Source of the DNA: Halomonas sp. TD01
GTDB lineage: Bacteria; Pseudomonadota; Gammaproteobacteria; Pseudomonadales; Halomonadaceae
Length of the DNA stretch: 64,000 nt
Assembly: GCF_923868895.1 (NCBI RefSeq)
Contig: NZ_OV350343.1
Span: forward strand, 2,108,001 to 2,172,000
Direction: 5' to 3'
In this document: positions 16,946 to 26,173 of the stretch, piece after piece
How the letters are laid out: each line of letters opens with the position of its first letter
Numbering within the stretch: the stretch's first letter is position 1
Position numbers and translations under genes: made by a program
The notes under the pieces: generated by a model
What the model saw: the letters and a program-made list of their open reading frames with translations, nothing else
Database searches by the model: none
What the model was told of the DNA's origin: nothing

Positions 16946-19187
16946 TCGGTCTATTTCTCGAGCGCCCCGCCTGCTGCGTTATCCGCGTCGCTTTAAAGTG
17001 GTTGCCATGATTACCGTTCTGCTGTTCGCAGCAGCACTGGTAGTGGCAGCCTTAGCAGCTTGGCGTCAGGATAATTTGACGCAAAGCTTGAGAGAAGATA
17101 CGGCTTGGGTAGCCTATAAGCTTGATCGCGATGCGATTCAGCTATTCAACCATTTACTTGCGACCACTCGCGGCCCGCTTTCACCTTCCGATCAAGATGA
17201 TTTAAATCTGCGTTTCGAACTGCTGTATAGCCGAATTATGCTGTTGCAAGAGGGCGAAGTGAGCCTTCTGTTAGAAAATATCAGCATGGCAAAAGCATTA
17301 TTAGCTCAAATTCAGCAGCAGCTAGATACGCTAGATCCCATGTTTGAGCCTTACGCGTCGCTAACTCAACTACCGATTACTGAGCTAGAGGAAGAGCTGC
17401 TGGTGCTCACCCGGCTTACAGAGCGATTTGTTATCGCTATTAATGGTTATCTAGCGGAGTCTGCGACTGAAGAGCGAGTTCTATTAAGTGTTTTATATAA
17501 GCTTTTAATGTCGTTATTGGTCGGTATGAGTTTGGCGGTATTGCTGGTAATTGTATTTCTCGTGCGCGAAATGCGAGAAAGCGCCGCCGCTCGTCGTGAG
17601 CAAGAGCAACTGAGCCGTCAACTTGAAGTCACTGCCACGCAGGCACAGGCTGCAAATCACGCTAAATCAGACTTTTTAGCGATGGTTAGTCATGAAATTC
17701 GCACGCCACTCAACGGGGTTATTGGTATGAGTGAGTTACTGCGAGAGCCATCTAGCCTTGCGCAAGTAGAAGACTATGCCCGCACGATTCATGACAGCGC
17801 TAATCAACTGCTGGCGATGATCAATGAAATTCTTGATTTCTCAAAGATCGAAGCGGGGCACCTAACGCTTGAAACCTCGCCCACTGCCCTTAAACCATTA
17901 GTCGACAGCGTCATATCGCTATTTGAGCCTCGCGCTAAAGCTAAAGGCCTGCAGTTAACGTTATATATCGATCCTTTAGTACCTGGATGGGTAATGATCG
18001 ATGCCAGCCGACTGCGCCAGATTTTGCTTAATCTTATTGCCAACGCTATTAAGTTTACTGACCATGGTGAGGTCAATATATGTATTTATTCCACGGTAAA
18101 GTGCCTGTCATTTGACGTTCGTGATACCGGTTGTGGCTTGAATGAGGAGCAACAGGCGTCACTATTTGAACCATTTCAGCAAGCGGATGAGTCCGTTGCT
18201 CGCCGGTTCGGCGGTACTGGATTAGGTTTGGCGATTTGTAAACGTCTGAGCGAAGCTATGCAAGGACGACTAGGGGTTCGTAGCACTCCTGGACAGGGCA
18301 GCACATTTTGGTGTGAGTTGCCCCTGGTAGAAGCTAGCCCCGTCAACGCCCCGTTGCCGTCTGAACCGATGCTAGATTTTGCGGGCATATCCTTACTGCT
18401 GGTGGAAGATAATGCCGTCAATCGTAAAGTCGCCACTGGGCTACTGTCTCGTCTCGGTTGCGACGTAGTCTGTGCTGAAAATGGCCAGGATGCTCTAGAC
18501 ATGGTGCAGGCTCAGCAAGTGCATCTCATCTTTATGGATATCCAGCTACCGGATATCGATGGCATTACCGTGACTAAACGGCTTCGCTCTCAAGGTGGTT
18601 GGTTGGCTGATGTGCCTATTGTTGCCATGACGGCTGGTGGCGTAGAAGGTGTTCGCCAGCGCTGCCTTGCAGCGGGAATGAGTGATTATATTACTAAACC
18701 GCTGTCCTTACTTACCCTTAGCAATGTGCTGTCACTGCAGCTGTTTACGGTTTCGCGCCCATACGCCTTGCCGGTGTTGCCTTCAGATCTGGAGCAGCAT
18801 GAATTACAGCCACTGATTAACCGTGAAACACTAGAGACACTAGCTGTGTCGTTGGGGGCTGAAAGTGTCGATCAACTCATCATGCTATATCACCAGCAAG
18901 TAAGTGATTACGTTGCTCAGTTGGCTGCTTACCTGAGAAGCACGGCATTGCTAACGGCGGAGCAAACCAAGCAAGTGGCGCGCTTAGCACACCAACTGCG
19001 CGGCGAATCGCTCGGCGTAGGGGCAGAACGTTTGGCCGCCGAGGCCAAACGGCTCGAAATAATCGCCAGTAGCAGCGATTCTTCACCGCAGGATTTTAAT
19101 GAAACCCTGAGCCTGCTGAGACAAACCGCTTCGCGAACTCATGCAGCGTTGGAGAAATGGCGCCGTGACGATAGCACCGAAGAATAG
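16935..19187 (+). CDS. Hybrid sensor histidine kinase with receiver and HPt domains
   Basis: The 750-residue inner-membrane kinase has helix 1 (about 21-43), a ~140-residue all-helical periplasmic domain, helix 2 (about 186-211) and a coiled coil. HisKA follows with phospho-acceptor H253 in S-H-E-I-R-T-P-L-N-G. The HATPase domain shows N-L-I-A-N-A-I-K-F-T, D-T-G-C-G-L and G-G-T-G-L-G-L-A-I. A receiver follows with D535 in F-M-D-I-Q-L-P-D, then a C-terminal HPt with H686 in A-H-Q-L-R-G-E-S. The order matches TorS/ArcB-like phosphorelays, but no receiver-output partner is adjacent. It overlaps the upstream periplasmic gene by 11 bases and the FIST gene at its 3' end, so these are one operon. 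Confidence 0.9.
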   Translation: MSVSRSISRAPRLLRYPRRFKVVAMITVLLFAAALVVAALAAWRQDNLTQSLREDTAWVAYKLDRDAIQLFNHLLATTRGPLSPSDQDDLNLRFELLYSRIMLLQEGEVSLLLENISMAKALLAQIQQQLDTLDPMFEPYASLTQLPITELEEELLVLTRLTERFVIAINGYLAESATEERVLLSVLYKLLMSLLVGMSLAVLLVIVFLVREMRESAAARREQEQLSRQLEVTATQAQAANHAKSDFLAMVSHEIRTPLNGVIGMSELLREPSSLAQVEDYARTIHDSANQLLAMINEILDFSKIEAGHLTLETSPTALKPLVDSVISLFEPRAKAKGLQLTLYIDPLVPGWVMIDASRLRQILLNLIANAIKFTDHGEVNICIYSTVKCLSFDVRDTGCGLNEEQQASLFEPFQQADESVARRFGGTGLGLAICKRLSEAMQGRLGVRSTPGQGSTFWCELPLVEASPVNAPLPSEPMLDFAGISLLLVEDNAVNRKVATGLLSRLGCDVVCAENGQDALDMVQAQQVHLIFMDIQLPDIDGITVTKRLRSQGGWLADVPIVAMTAGGVEGVRQRCLAAGMSDYITKPLSLLTLSNVLSLQLFTVSRPYALPVLPSDLEQHELQPLINRETLETLAVSLGAESVDQLIMLYHQQVSDYVAQLAAYLRSTALLTAEQTKQVARLAHQLRGESLGVGAERLAAEAKRLEIIASSSDSSPQDFNETLSLLRQTASRTHAALEKWRRDDSTEE

Positions 19188-20331
19188 CGGTATTCAGACC
19201 GCCGCCAGTAATCAGCTAAATCCCTTCCAAGCCGCCCGTGAGCTGGCTCAACAGCTAGGCCATGAGCACTTAGGCTTTGTGTTATTTTTTTGCAGTGCTG
19301 AGTATCCGTTAGAGGAACTAGCCGCCGCCCTTGGCGGTGCGTTTGATATGGTGCCGATGAGTGGTTGCACGACGGCGGGCGAAATTACACCGCAAGGCTA
19401 TGACCGAGGCTCTGTAGTAGCGATAGGTTTTGATCGCCGCGTGTTTGCGATTGAAACCGCACTGGTAGACGACCTTGAACACTTTGACCTTAGCCGTGCA
19501 CAACCCCTCGTGGATACCTTGCTGGAGCGTTGCCGGCAGCAGGCTGTAGCACCGGTGAACGAGCATAGCTTTGCGCTCACCTTGCTAGATGGCTTGTCCA
19601 GCCGTGAAGAACAGGTTTTAGCAACCTTAGATGCCGCTCTTGGTCGTATTCCCAGCTTTGGTGGCTCGGCTGGTGATGATAATCATCTTGCCCACACCCA
19701 TGTTTATGCGAATGGACAGTTTCATACCCGCGCCGCCGTGGTGGTAATGATTAACACGCGGCTGCCGTTTGAGGTGTTTTCTACCCATCATCTTGAGCCG
19801 CTTGCCCATAAATTAGTAGTGACAGACGCTGATCGGGAACAGCGCCGAGTGTTAGAACTCAACGGTTTGCCCGCCGCAGAGGTTTATGCAGCGTTAGTCG
19901 ACTGTCCTGTTGATGCGCTATCGCCATCCATTTTTGCCCAGCATCCGCTGGCGGTTTATATCGGCGGTCAACACTATATCCGTTCAATACAGCGTGTGAA
20001 TGAAGATGCTAGCTTAACCTTCTACTGTGCGGTAGAAACGGGCATCGTGCTAACCGCGATGCGGCCTACGCCGTTACTCTTAGATCTAGAGGTGATGTTA
20101 CAGCGCGTGCAACAACGCCTGGGTGCAACAGCGCCTGCAATTATAGGTTGCGACTGTTTTTTACGACGCATGGCGCTTGAGTCATTGCAACAGCTGGGTC
20201 AGGCATCAGCGCTGCTTCGTCAGGCACGGGTGGTGGGGTTTAATACCTATGGCGAACAGCATCATGGCATGCACGTAAACCAAACTTTTACGGGGGTGGC
20301 CTTTGGCGCTCTTCCAACTAGCGGCGGATAG
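19165..20331 (+). CDS. FIST-domain signal transduction protein
   Basis: The ~388-residue soluble protein has FIST_N (about residues 25-215) and FIST_C (about 215-365) domains. Diagnostic pieces are M-S-G-C-T-T-A-G-E-I, then F-G-G-S-A-G-D-D near residue 165 and Y-I-R-S-I-Q-R-V-N-E in the second half. FIST domains are proposed small-molecule sensors that usually sit beside signalling genes. I prefer GTG 19165 (GGAG ten bases upstream); an in-frame ATG at 19141 gives eight more residues. The gene overlaps the kinases on both sides, so it is probably co-translated with them, feeding signal into one or both. Confidence 0.85.
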   Translation: MTIAPKNSGIQTAASNQLNPFQAARELAQQLGHEHLGFVLFFCSAEYPLEELAAALGGAFDMVPMSGCTTAGEITPQGYDRGSVVAIGFDRRVFAIETALVDDLEHFDLSRAQPLVDTLLERCRQQAVAPVNEHSFALTLLDGLSSREEQVLATLDAALGRIPSFGGSAGDDNHLAHTHVYANGQFHTRAAVVVMINTRLPFEVFSTHHLEPLAHKLVVTDADREQRRVLELNGLPAAEVYAALVDCPVDALSPSIFAQHPLAVYIGGQHYIRSIQRVNEDASLTFYCAVETGIVLTAMRPTPLLLDLEVMLQRVQQRLGATAPAIIGCDCFLRRMALESLQQLGQASALLRQARVVGFNTYGEQHHGMHVNQTFTGVAFGALPTSGG

Positions 20332-21697
20332 CGATACAGCGCAGGATAATGCCACGCTGCGCGAGGAAAACCGTCGTTTGCGTAAGGTTTGCCAGGCGCT
20401 GATGGAGCGTGTGGAGTCCGGAGCAAGCCCCAACAGCGCTCCCTATGCAGCGTTTGAGCGCTCGGTGCTGCTGGCAGAGCAAGTGCGCGAACGCACTGAT
20501 GCACTTCACCGCACATTAGACGAACTTAGCCAAGTGAATGCACGACTGCTGGCAGCGAACGCCGAAGCAGAGGCGGCTAACCTTTCTAAAACGAAATTTT
20601 TAGCGGCGGTTAGTCATGACCTGCTTCAGCCGTTAAACGCTGCCCGGTTATTCGCCAGTGCCTTAGAAACACATGCGTTACCCGAGTCCTCTCAAGTCTT
20701 AGTAGGGCACATAGGGCGCTCGTTAAAAGATGTCGAAGGGCTCTTAGGCACACTGGTGGATATTTCCCGCTTAGATGCAGGGGTACTCCACGCGGACAAA
20801 GCTCCTTTTGCGGTGAGCACACTGTTAGATGCCTTGGCAGAAGAGTATCGGCAAGTGGCTGCCGTGCGTGGGCTGACGCTTCACTATGTACCGTCGAGCG
20901 TGGTGGTCGATTCAGATCTAGCGTTGGTGGCGCGTGTCGTGCGCAATTTCCTCAGCAATGCCGTGCGTTACACCGAGCATGGCCATTTACTGCTTGGCTG
21001 TCGACGACGCGCCAACGGCCTTGAAATTATGGTGGGCGATACCGGTCCAGGTATACCAGAGCCGCAGCGTCAGGCGATTTTTCTGGAATTTCGCCGCGCC
21101 AACCAGTCCCAGAGTAGCCACAGCCGAGGGCTTGGATTGGGACTAGCGATCGTCGATCGAATCAGCACCATGTTGGAGCACCCTGTGTCGCTTACCTCAC
21201 AGCTTGGACGTGGCTCGCTATTTTCTGTGTTAGTACCTTATGCAGCTCCAAACGCTGGCGCATCGACCGTTACGCATGCTCAAAAAGCATTACCTGCGTC
21301 TGAACGTTGGCAGGACGATCCGTTACAAGGCTGCGTCGTATGGGTGATTGATGATGATCCCGCGATTATAGAAGGGATGCAGGCATTGCTGGGCAGTTGG
21401 GGATGCCGAGTGAGGGCGGCTGCTACAGTGAGTGCGTTGGAAGCGGCGAGTGATGGTGAACGCCCGGCCGTACTGCTGGTGGATTACCACCTTGGAGATC
21501 ACCGCGAAAATGGGATCGATCTAGCTGCACGACTGCGCCGTCGTTACCCGGGGTTAGCCACAGTGGTCATTACTGCCAATCATGAAGCCTCCTTGAAGAG
21601 GGCTGCACGCGAAGCAGGTATGCACTGTTTATTAAAACCACTTAAGCCACTTCGCTTAAAGATGCTATTGGGAACGCTCTTAGAGAACCACGCTTAA
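20303..21697 (+). CDS. Cytoplasmic hybrid histidine kinase (NahK/ErcS'-like)
   Basis: The 464-residue protein lacks membrane helices. An N-terminal coiled coil (about 15-95) leads into HisKA with H105 in V-S-H-D-L-L-Q-P-L-N-A-A-R-L-F, a sequence typical of the NahK/ErcS' group. An HATPase domain (N-F-L-S-N-A-V-R-Y-T, D-T-G-P-G-I-P, G-L-G-L-G-L-A-I-V) and a C-terminal receiver with D394 in L-L-V-D-Y-H-L-G follow. TTG 20303, six bases after GGGGG, is the apparent start; it overlaps the FIST gene by 29 bases. It is convergent with the LuxR-type regulator, its likely partner. In Pseudomonas aeruginosa related kinases control ethanol oxidation, and exaC/adhP genes follow here. Confidence 0.88.
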   Translation: MALFQLAADSDTAQDNATLREENRRLRKVCQALMERVESGASPNSAPYAAFERSVLLAEQVRERTDALHRTLDELSQVNARLLAANAEAEAANLSKTKFLAAVSHDLLQPLNAARLFASALETHALPESSQVLVGHIGRSLKDVEGLLGTLVDISRLDAGVLHADKAPFAVSTLLDALAEEYRQVAAVRGLTLHYVPSSVVVDSDLALVARVVRNFLSNAVRYTEHGHLLLGCRRRANGLEIMVGDTGPGIPEPQRQAIFLEFRRANQSQSSHSRGLGLGLAIVDRISTMLEHPVSLTSQLGRGSLFSVLVPYAAPNAGASTVTHAQKALPASERWQDDPLQGCVVWVIDDDPAIIEGMQALLGSWGCRVRAAATVSALEAASDGERPAVLLVDYHLGDHRENGIDLAARLRRRYPGLATVVITANHEASLKRAAREAGMHCLLKPLKPLRLKMLLGTLLENHA

Positions 21698-21711
21698 CGG
21701 GAGGTCGGTGA

Positions 21712-22395
21712 CTAGTTGGTGGAGGTGCGTCTGGCAAGATAAGCACCTAGCTCCTCTTCGCCTGCGATGACGATGGCATGCACTCTACTGGTTGCGCCTA
21801 ACTTACGTAAAATAGCCGAGACATGCGTTTTAACCGTAGTTTCAGCGATGAACAGTTCTCGCGCGATTTGTTTATTGGACATCCCTAGCGCCATGCAGCT
21901 CAATACATCTAACTGTTTGTCGGTTAAGCGTATTAGCCGTTCTCGCGAGACCTCCGATGAAGACGTCAATGCTGATGACTCCATGCGTGGGGGAGGCTGG
22001 CGCATAATATCCGCAGGCAGATAAAGTTGTCCCTGAAGAATTTGGTTAAGTGCCGCTAACAACTGCTCTCGGGGGGTTGATTTTGGAATATAGCCAACGG
22101 CACCTTGGGTAATTGCGTCTAACACCAACTGGCGTTCCTGATGTGCCGAGACAATGGCGACGGGAAGCCATGGGAACCTTTCTCGAAGTATTGTCAGCCC
22201 TTCTAGTCCATCGGCATCGGGCAAGCTTAAATCGAGTAATAGCAGATCAAGCTCATCGTGGGTGTCTATCGTGTTAATAGCCCCCGCCAAGCTGTCCGAC
22301 TCCAACAGTTGGGTATCTGTTAATCCAGCGCTAATCACCGCGTTCAGGGCATCGCGAAACAGCGGATGGTCATCTGCCACTAACAACGAGTACAT
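21712..22395 (-). CDS. LuxR/NarL-family response regulator
   Basis: The 227-residue regulator starts at ATG 22395, preceded by TAGGAG; a TTG further upstream (22410) is in frame but weaker. It has a receiver (D-D-H-P-L-F-R-D-A, phospho-acceptor D55 in L-L-L-L-D-L-S-L-P-D) and a LuxR helix-turn-helix (L-T-D-K-Q-L-D-V-L-S-C-M-A-L-G, then I-A-E-T-T-V-K-T-H-V-S-A-I-L-R-K-L-G). The sequence resembles AgmR/ErbR/EraR-type regulators that activate alcohol oxidation genes. It is divergent from the aldehyde dehydrogenase gene and convergent with the hybrid kinase; regulation of exaC and adhP is inferred from this position. Confidence 0.88.
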   Translation of the reverse strand: MYSLLVADDHPLFRDALNAVISAGLTDTQLLESDSLAGAINTIDTHDELDLLLLDLSLPDADGLEGLTILRERFPWLPVAIVSAHQERQLVLDAITQGAVGYIPKSTPREQLLAALNQILQGQLYLPADIMRQPPPRMESSALTSSSEVSRERLIRLTDKQLDVLSCMALGMSNKQIARELFIAETTVKTHVSAILRKLGATSRVHAIVIAGEEELGAYLARRTSTN

Positions 22396-22514
22396 GGCGT
22401 CTCCTACCAAGGGATGAGGGTGCGTCCTGCCATCGGGCTATATCGTAAATGGCGCGTGTAGCCAACACTGGGTAGGCACCTTATTTAATAATCATAATAC
22501 TCAGGAGCTTTACC
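22396..22514. promoter_or_regulatory. Divergent promoter region, response regulator / exaC
   Basis: The 119-base gap holds both 5' regions. CAGGAG (22501-22506) is the exaC ribosome site, preceded by an AT-rich stretch (TTATTTAATAATCATAATA) that probably includes a -10 element. No clear operator repeat is visible. Confidence 0.45.
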
Positions 22515-24035
22515 ATGATCTACGCCAACCCGGGTGATGCTGGTTCCGTTGTGTCCTTTGAAAAACGCTTCGGCAACTATATCGGCGGTGAGTTTGTTCC
22601 CCCCGTCAACGGCCAGTACTTTGACAATATAAGCCCTGTGAACGGCCAAGTATTCTGCGAAATTCCCCGCTCTAGCGCTGAAGATATTGAGAAAGCACTG
22701 GATGCAGCTCACAAAGCAGCACCTGCCTGGGGTAAAACCTCCGTTCAAGAGCGCAGTAACATCCTACTTAAGATTGCCGACCGCCTCGAGCAAAACCTTG
22801 AAATGCTGGCTGTCGCCGAAACCTGGGACAACGGGAAAGCGGTCCGCGAAACCCTGAACGCGGATATTCCGCTTGCCGTTGACCACTTCCGATACTTTGC
22901 TGGCTGCCTGCGTTCGCAAGAAGGCACGGCTGCGGATATCGATGCCAACACAGTTGCCTATCACTTCCATGAACCACTGGGCGTTGTTGGCCAAATTATT
23001 CCCTGGAACTTCCCGATTTTAATGGCTGCTTGGAAGCTTGGTCCTGCACTTGCCGCTGGTAACTGCGTCATACTGAAGCCAGCTGAGCAAACCCCTGCCT
23101 CTATCTTGAAAGTCATGGAAGTTATTGGCGACCTGCTGCCACCCGGCGTACTGAATGTTGTTAATGGGTTTGGTGCAGAAGCTGGCCAAGCACTCGCCAC
23201 CAGCAAGCGTATTGCCAAAATTGCCTTTACTGGCTCGACGCCGGTTGGCTCGCACATTCTTAAATGTGCCGCAGAAAATATTATCCCCTCGACAGTGGAG
23301 CTGGGTGGTAAATCGCCCAATATCTATTTCGCTGACATCATGAACGCCGAGCCGACGTTTATTGACAAAGCCGTCGAAGGCCTGGTGCTGGCATTCTTCA
23401 ACCAAGGCGAAGTATGTACTTGTCCTTCTCGTGCGTTGATTCAAGAGAGCATGTATGACGAGTTTATGGCCAAGGTGGTTGAGCGGACTAAAACAATCAA
23501 ACGTGGCAACCCGCTGGATACCGACGTGCAAGTAGGTGCTCAGGCGTCTCAAGAACAGTTCGACAAAATCATGTCGTACATGGACATCGCGCGCGACGAA
23601 GGCGCCGAGTTCCTTGCTGGCGGTGATAAAGAGAGCTTGGATGACAGCATCAATGGCGGTTACTACATCCAGCCGACACTGCTCAAAGGCAACAACAAGA
23701 TGCGCGTCTTCCAGGAAGAGATATTTGGTCCTGTGGTCGCTGTTACCACCTTCAAAGATGAAGAAGAAGCGCTCGCCATTGCCAACGATACCGAGTTTGG
23801 CCTGGGTGCAGGCGTGTGGAGCCGTGACATTAACGTCGCCTTCCGTATGGGCCGTGGCATTCAAGCAGGTCGTGTATGGACTAACTGCTATCACCAGTAC
23901 CCCGCCCATGCTGCGTTTGGCGGTTATAAGAAATCAGGCGTAGGTCGCGAAACCCATAAAGTGGCGCTTGAGCACTATCAGCAAACTAAGAACTTGCTAG
24001 TGAGTTACGATATTAACCCGCTAGGTTTCTTCTAA
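22515..24035 (+). CDS. exaC: NAD-dependent aldehyde dehydrogenase, ExaC type
   Basis: The 506-residue enzyme oxidises acetaldehyde or related aldehydes to acids. Motifs are [20 protein letters not shown], the general-base glutamate in [10 protein letters not shown], and the catalytic cysteine C301 in [11 protein letters not shown]. The extra cysteine two residues later is typical of the ExaC/AcoD subgroup. The tail [12 protein letters not shown] is also conserved. It precedes an alcohol dehydrogenase gene in the same direction, but a strong terminator separates them. The context fits ethanol or short-alcohol oxidation under two-component control. Confidence 0.93.
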   Translation: MIYANPGDAGSVVSFEKRFGNYIGGEFVPPVNGQYFDNISPVNGQVFCEIPRSSAEDIEKALDAAHKAAPAWGKTSVQERSNILLKIADRLEQNLEMLAVAETWDNGKAVRETLNADIPLAVDHFRYFAGCLRSQEGTAADIDANTVAYHFHEPLGVVGQIIPWNFPILMAAWKLGPALAAGNCVILKPAEQTPASILKVMEVIGDLLPPGVLNVVNGFGAEAGQALATSKRIAKIAFTGSTPVGSHILKCAAENIIPSTVELGGKSPNIYFADIMNAEPTFIDKAVEGLVLAFFNQGEVCTCPSRALIQESMYDEFMAKVVERTKTIKRGNPLDTDVQVGAQASQEQFDKIMSYMDIARDEGAEFLAGGDKESLDDSINGGYYIQPTLLKGNNKMRVFQEEIFGPVVAVTTFKDEEEALAIANDTEFGLGAGVWSRDINVAFRMGRGIQAGRVWTNCYHQYPAHAAFGGYKKSGVGRETHKVALEHYQQTKNLLVSYDINPLGFF

Positions 24036-24056
24036 TACGCTATTCTGCAGTGATAT

Positions 24057-24081
24057 CGCCCGGCCGCTGCCGGGCGTTTTG
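24057..24081 (+). terminator. Rho-independent terminator after exaC
   Basis: CGCCCGGC (24057-24064) and GCCGGGCG (24069-24076) form a perfect 8-bp stem with a four-base loop, followed by TTTT. Confidence 0.9.
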
Positions 24082-24156
24082 CTACTCCCCTGACGCTTAC
24101 TCTACCGATAAGAGCAATCACAAGTTGCCACATCGAAAACCATCAGGAGTCGCATC

Positions 24157-25185
24157 ATGGATAACACAATGCGGGCGGCAGTCGTACGTGAGTTCGGCCA
24201 GCCACTAACGATAGAAGAAGTAAGCGTGCCTCGCCCCAAGCGGGGAGAGGTGCTGATGAAGGTGGCGGCCTCTGGCGTTTGCCACACTGATTTACATGCA
24301 GCACACGGCGATTGGCCGGTGAAACCGTCACCACCCTTTATCCCAGGTCATGAGGGGGTAGGACATATAGTGGCGGTGGGTGAAGGCGTCTCTCATGTGA
24401 AAGAGGGTGACCGTATAGGCGTGCCGTGGCTCTACTCTGCTTGTGGTTACTGTGAACACTGTTTGGGCGGGTGGGAAACCCTGTGCGAGTCCCAGCAAAA
24501 TACCGGTTACTCGGTCAACGGCGGGTTTGCCGACTATACCTTGGCGGATGCAGGCTATGTAGGTCGTCTACCGGACGCCGTTGATTTCATCGAAATAGCC
24601 CCAGTACTGTGTGCGGGAGTGACGGTTTATAAAGGTTTGAAAATGACCGATACCCGCCCCGGCCAGTGGGTGGTTATTTCAGGCGTCGGCGGCCTGGGGC
24701 ACATGGCGGTGCAGTACGCAAAGGCAATGGGGCTGAACGTCGCTGCTGTTGATATTGACGACGGTAAATTAGCCCTAGCCGAACGGCTAGGTGCCACGGT
24801 GACGGTTAATGCGATGAAAACCGACCCAGCAGCGTATCTGAAGAAAACCATTGGTGGTGCCCATGGAGCACTGGTCACAGCGGTATCGCCGAAGGCGTTT
24901 GATCAAGCGCAAAACATGCTGCGCCGTGGTGGCACTCTGGTGCTCAATGGCTTGCCACCGGGTGACTTCCCGCTGCCGATCTTTAGCACGGTGCTTAACG
25001 GTATTACCATTCGTGGCTCTATCGTGGGAACGCGCAGTGACCTTCAAGAAGCGCTGGATTTCGCCGCCGAAGGCAAAGTCAAAGCGACCGTGGCGACCGA
25101 CACACTAGACAATATTAACGACGTTTTCCAGCGTATGATTGACGGCAAGATAGAAGGCCGCATCGTGCTGGATATGGCGAGCTAA
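24157..25185 (+). CDS. adhP: Zinc-dependent alcohol dehydrogenase, AdhP type
   Basis: The 342-residue medium-chain dehydrogenase interconverts primary alcohols and aldehydes with NAD(H). The catalytic zinc ligands sit in S-G-V-C-H-T-D-L-H and G-H-E-G-V-G. The structural zinc is held by C-G-Y-C-E-H-C followed by T-L-C. The Rossmann motif [13 protein letters not shown] is at about residues 171-183. Length and sequence fit AdhP/AdhA of E. coli and Geobacillus. With exaC it would take ethanol to acetate. It has its own CAGGAG ribosome site. Confidence 0.93.
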   Translation: MDNTMRAAVVREFGQPLTIEEVSVPRPKRGEVLMKVAASGVCHTDLHAAHGDWPVKPSPPFIPGHEGVGHIVAVGEGVSHVKEGDRIGVPWLYSACGYCEHCLGGWETLCESQQNTGYSVNGGFADYTLADAGYVGRLPDAVDFIEIAPVLCAGVTVYKGLKMTDTRPGQWVVISGVGGLGHMAVQYAKAMGLNVAAVDIDDGKLALAERLGATVTVNAMKTDPAAYLKKTIGGAHGALVTAVSPKAFDQAQNMLRRGGTLVLNGLPPGDFPLPIFSTVLNGITIRGSIVGTRSDLQEALDFAAEGKVKATVATDTLDNINDVFQRMIDGKIEGRIVLDMAS

Positions 25186-25309
25186 AATATGTCTATGCAG
25201 CACTTACGCGCAGTAAAATAGCGGGTCACTGATTTAGTGAGTGCCTAAAATCGCGCTTGAACACTAACCGCAAAGTAAAAACCTACTGGTTTTTCTAAAC
25301 GTCATTACT

Positions 25310-25336
25310 CCCGCTCAGGCTGTGTGTCTGAGCGGG
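25310..25336 (+). terminator. Probable terminator after adhP
   Basis: CCCGCTCAG (25310-25318) and CTGAGCGGG (25328-25336) form a perfect 9-bp stem with a nine-base loop. The downstream T run is poor (CTAACAGCTTTTCTC), so termination may be partial. Confidence 0.6.
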
Positions 25337-25448
25337 CTAACAGCTTTTCTCGCACTTTTTTGCTTCACCCCCTCGTTTTGCACCTTATTGCTATAAGGCT
25401 GCAATGGTTTGCTTCATCATAGTGCCTTTACCCAATACAAGGCAGGCC

Positions 25449-26063
25449 ATGAGCGATATAGAGGCACCGGATTTACATCAGCAGCGGCTTCTTCACGTGA
25501 TGGATCTGCTGCGCGCTAGCGGTGTTCGGAAAGTGCTGGACCTAGGATGTGGTTCGGGTGGGCTTTTGCAATATTTACTTCATCAGCCACAGTTCGAGAA
25601 ACTGGTAGGCCTGGAATTGAGCGGAGAACTACTGGCTCAGGCAAAATTTCGATTAGGGCAACTGCCGCAAGCTCGCCAAGGGCGCTTAGAACTGGTGTGT
25701 GGTTCTTATACTGAACATCATCCTGCACTCATCGGGTTCGCGGGCGCAGCGATGGTGGAGACCATTGAGCATATACCGCCTGAGCGTTTATCTGCTGTTG
25801 AGTTGGGGGTTTTTGGCGGATTACGCCCTGGTTACTTAGTCATGACTACCCCGAATAGTGAATACAACCCGCTATTCGATTTGGCCGACGGTGAATTTCG
25901 TGATCCAGACCACAAGTTTGAATGGTCACGCGACCGTTTTCGTGATTGGGCCCATGGCGTAGCACGCCGTAACGGTTATCGCGTGCGTTTTAGTGGCATT
26001 GGGGAATGGCACCCCCTACTTGGTCAGCCTACCCAATTGGCAGCTTTCGAGCGGCACCATTAA
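25449..26063 (+). CDS. Hen1-like small-RNA 3'-terminal 2'-O-methyltransferase domain protein
   Basis: The 204-residue SAM-dependent methyltransferase has motif I V-L-D-L-G-C-G-S-G-G-L-L and a Hen1-type metal centre. The latter is E-T-I-E-H, giving E, E and H ligands, followed later by D-P-D-H-K-F-E-W-S-R, supplying the last histidine. The T-T-P-N-S-E-Y-N segment and F-R-D-W-A-H-G-V-A-R-R-N-G-Y are also Hen1 features. Hen1 methylates the 2'-OH at RNA 3' ends; bacterial Hen1 normally has an N-terminal RNA-binding half and works with Pnkp in RNA repair. Both the N-terminal half and Pnkp are missing here. ATG 25449 is preferred; an in-frame ATG at 25404 adds 15 atypical residues. Confidence 0.75.
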   Translation: MSDIEAPDLHQQRLLHVMDLLRASGVRKVLDLGCGSGGLLQYLLHQPQFEKLVGLELSGELLAQAKFRLGQLPQARQGRLELVCGSYTEHHPALIGFAGAAMVETIEHIPPERLSAVELGVFGGLRPGYLVMTTPNSEYNPLFDLADGEFRDPDHKFEWSRDRFRDWAHGVARRNGYRVRFSGIGEWHPLLGQPTQLAAFERHH

Positions 26064-26121
26064 GAAACACCAGCCGGAAAGACTAGGAGAAAGCGCATCG
26101 CGGAGTCGTTGACGCATAAAA

Positions 26122-26147
26122 AAATCCCGGCTCGTAGGCCGGGATTT
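26122..26147. terminator. Bidirectional terminator between Hen1-like gene and betT
   Basis: AAATCCCGGC (26122-26131) and GCCGGGATTT (26138-26147) form a perfect 10-bp stem with a six-base loop. An A-run precedes it (T-run on the minus strand) and TTTCGTGTTTC follows, so it serves both converging genes. Confidence 0.9.
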
Positions 26148-26173
26148 CGTGTTTCACTTAAAGGCTAACGCCG

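Noticed and set aside
23019..23909. A 296-codon open frame on the minus strand opposite exaC
   Set aside because: It has no recognisable domain, lies wholly inside a well-supported aldehyde dehydrogenase gene, and follows from the codon usage of that gene.
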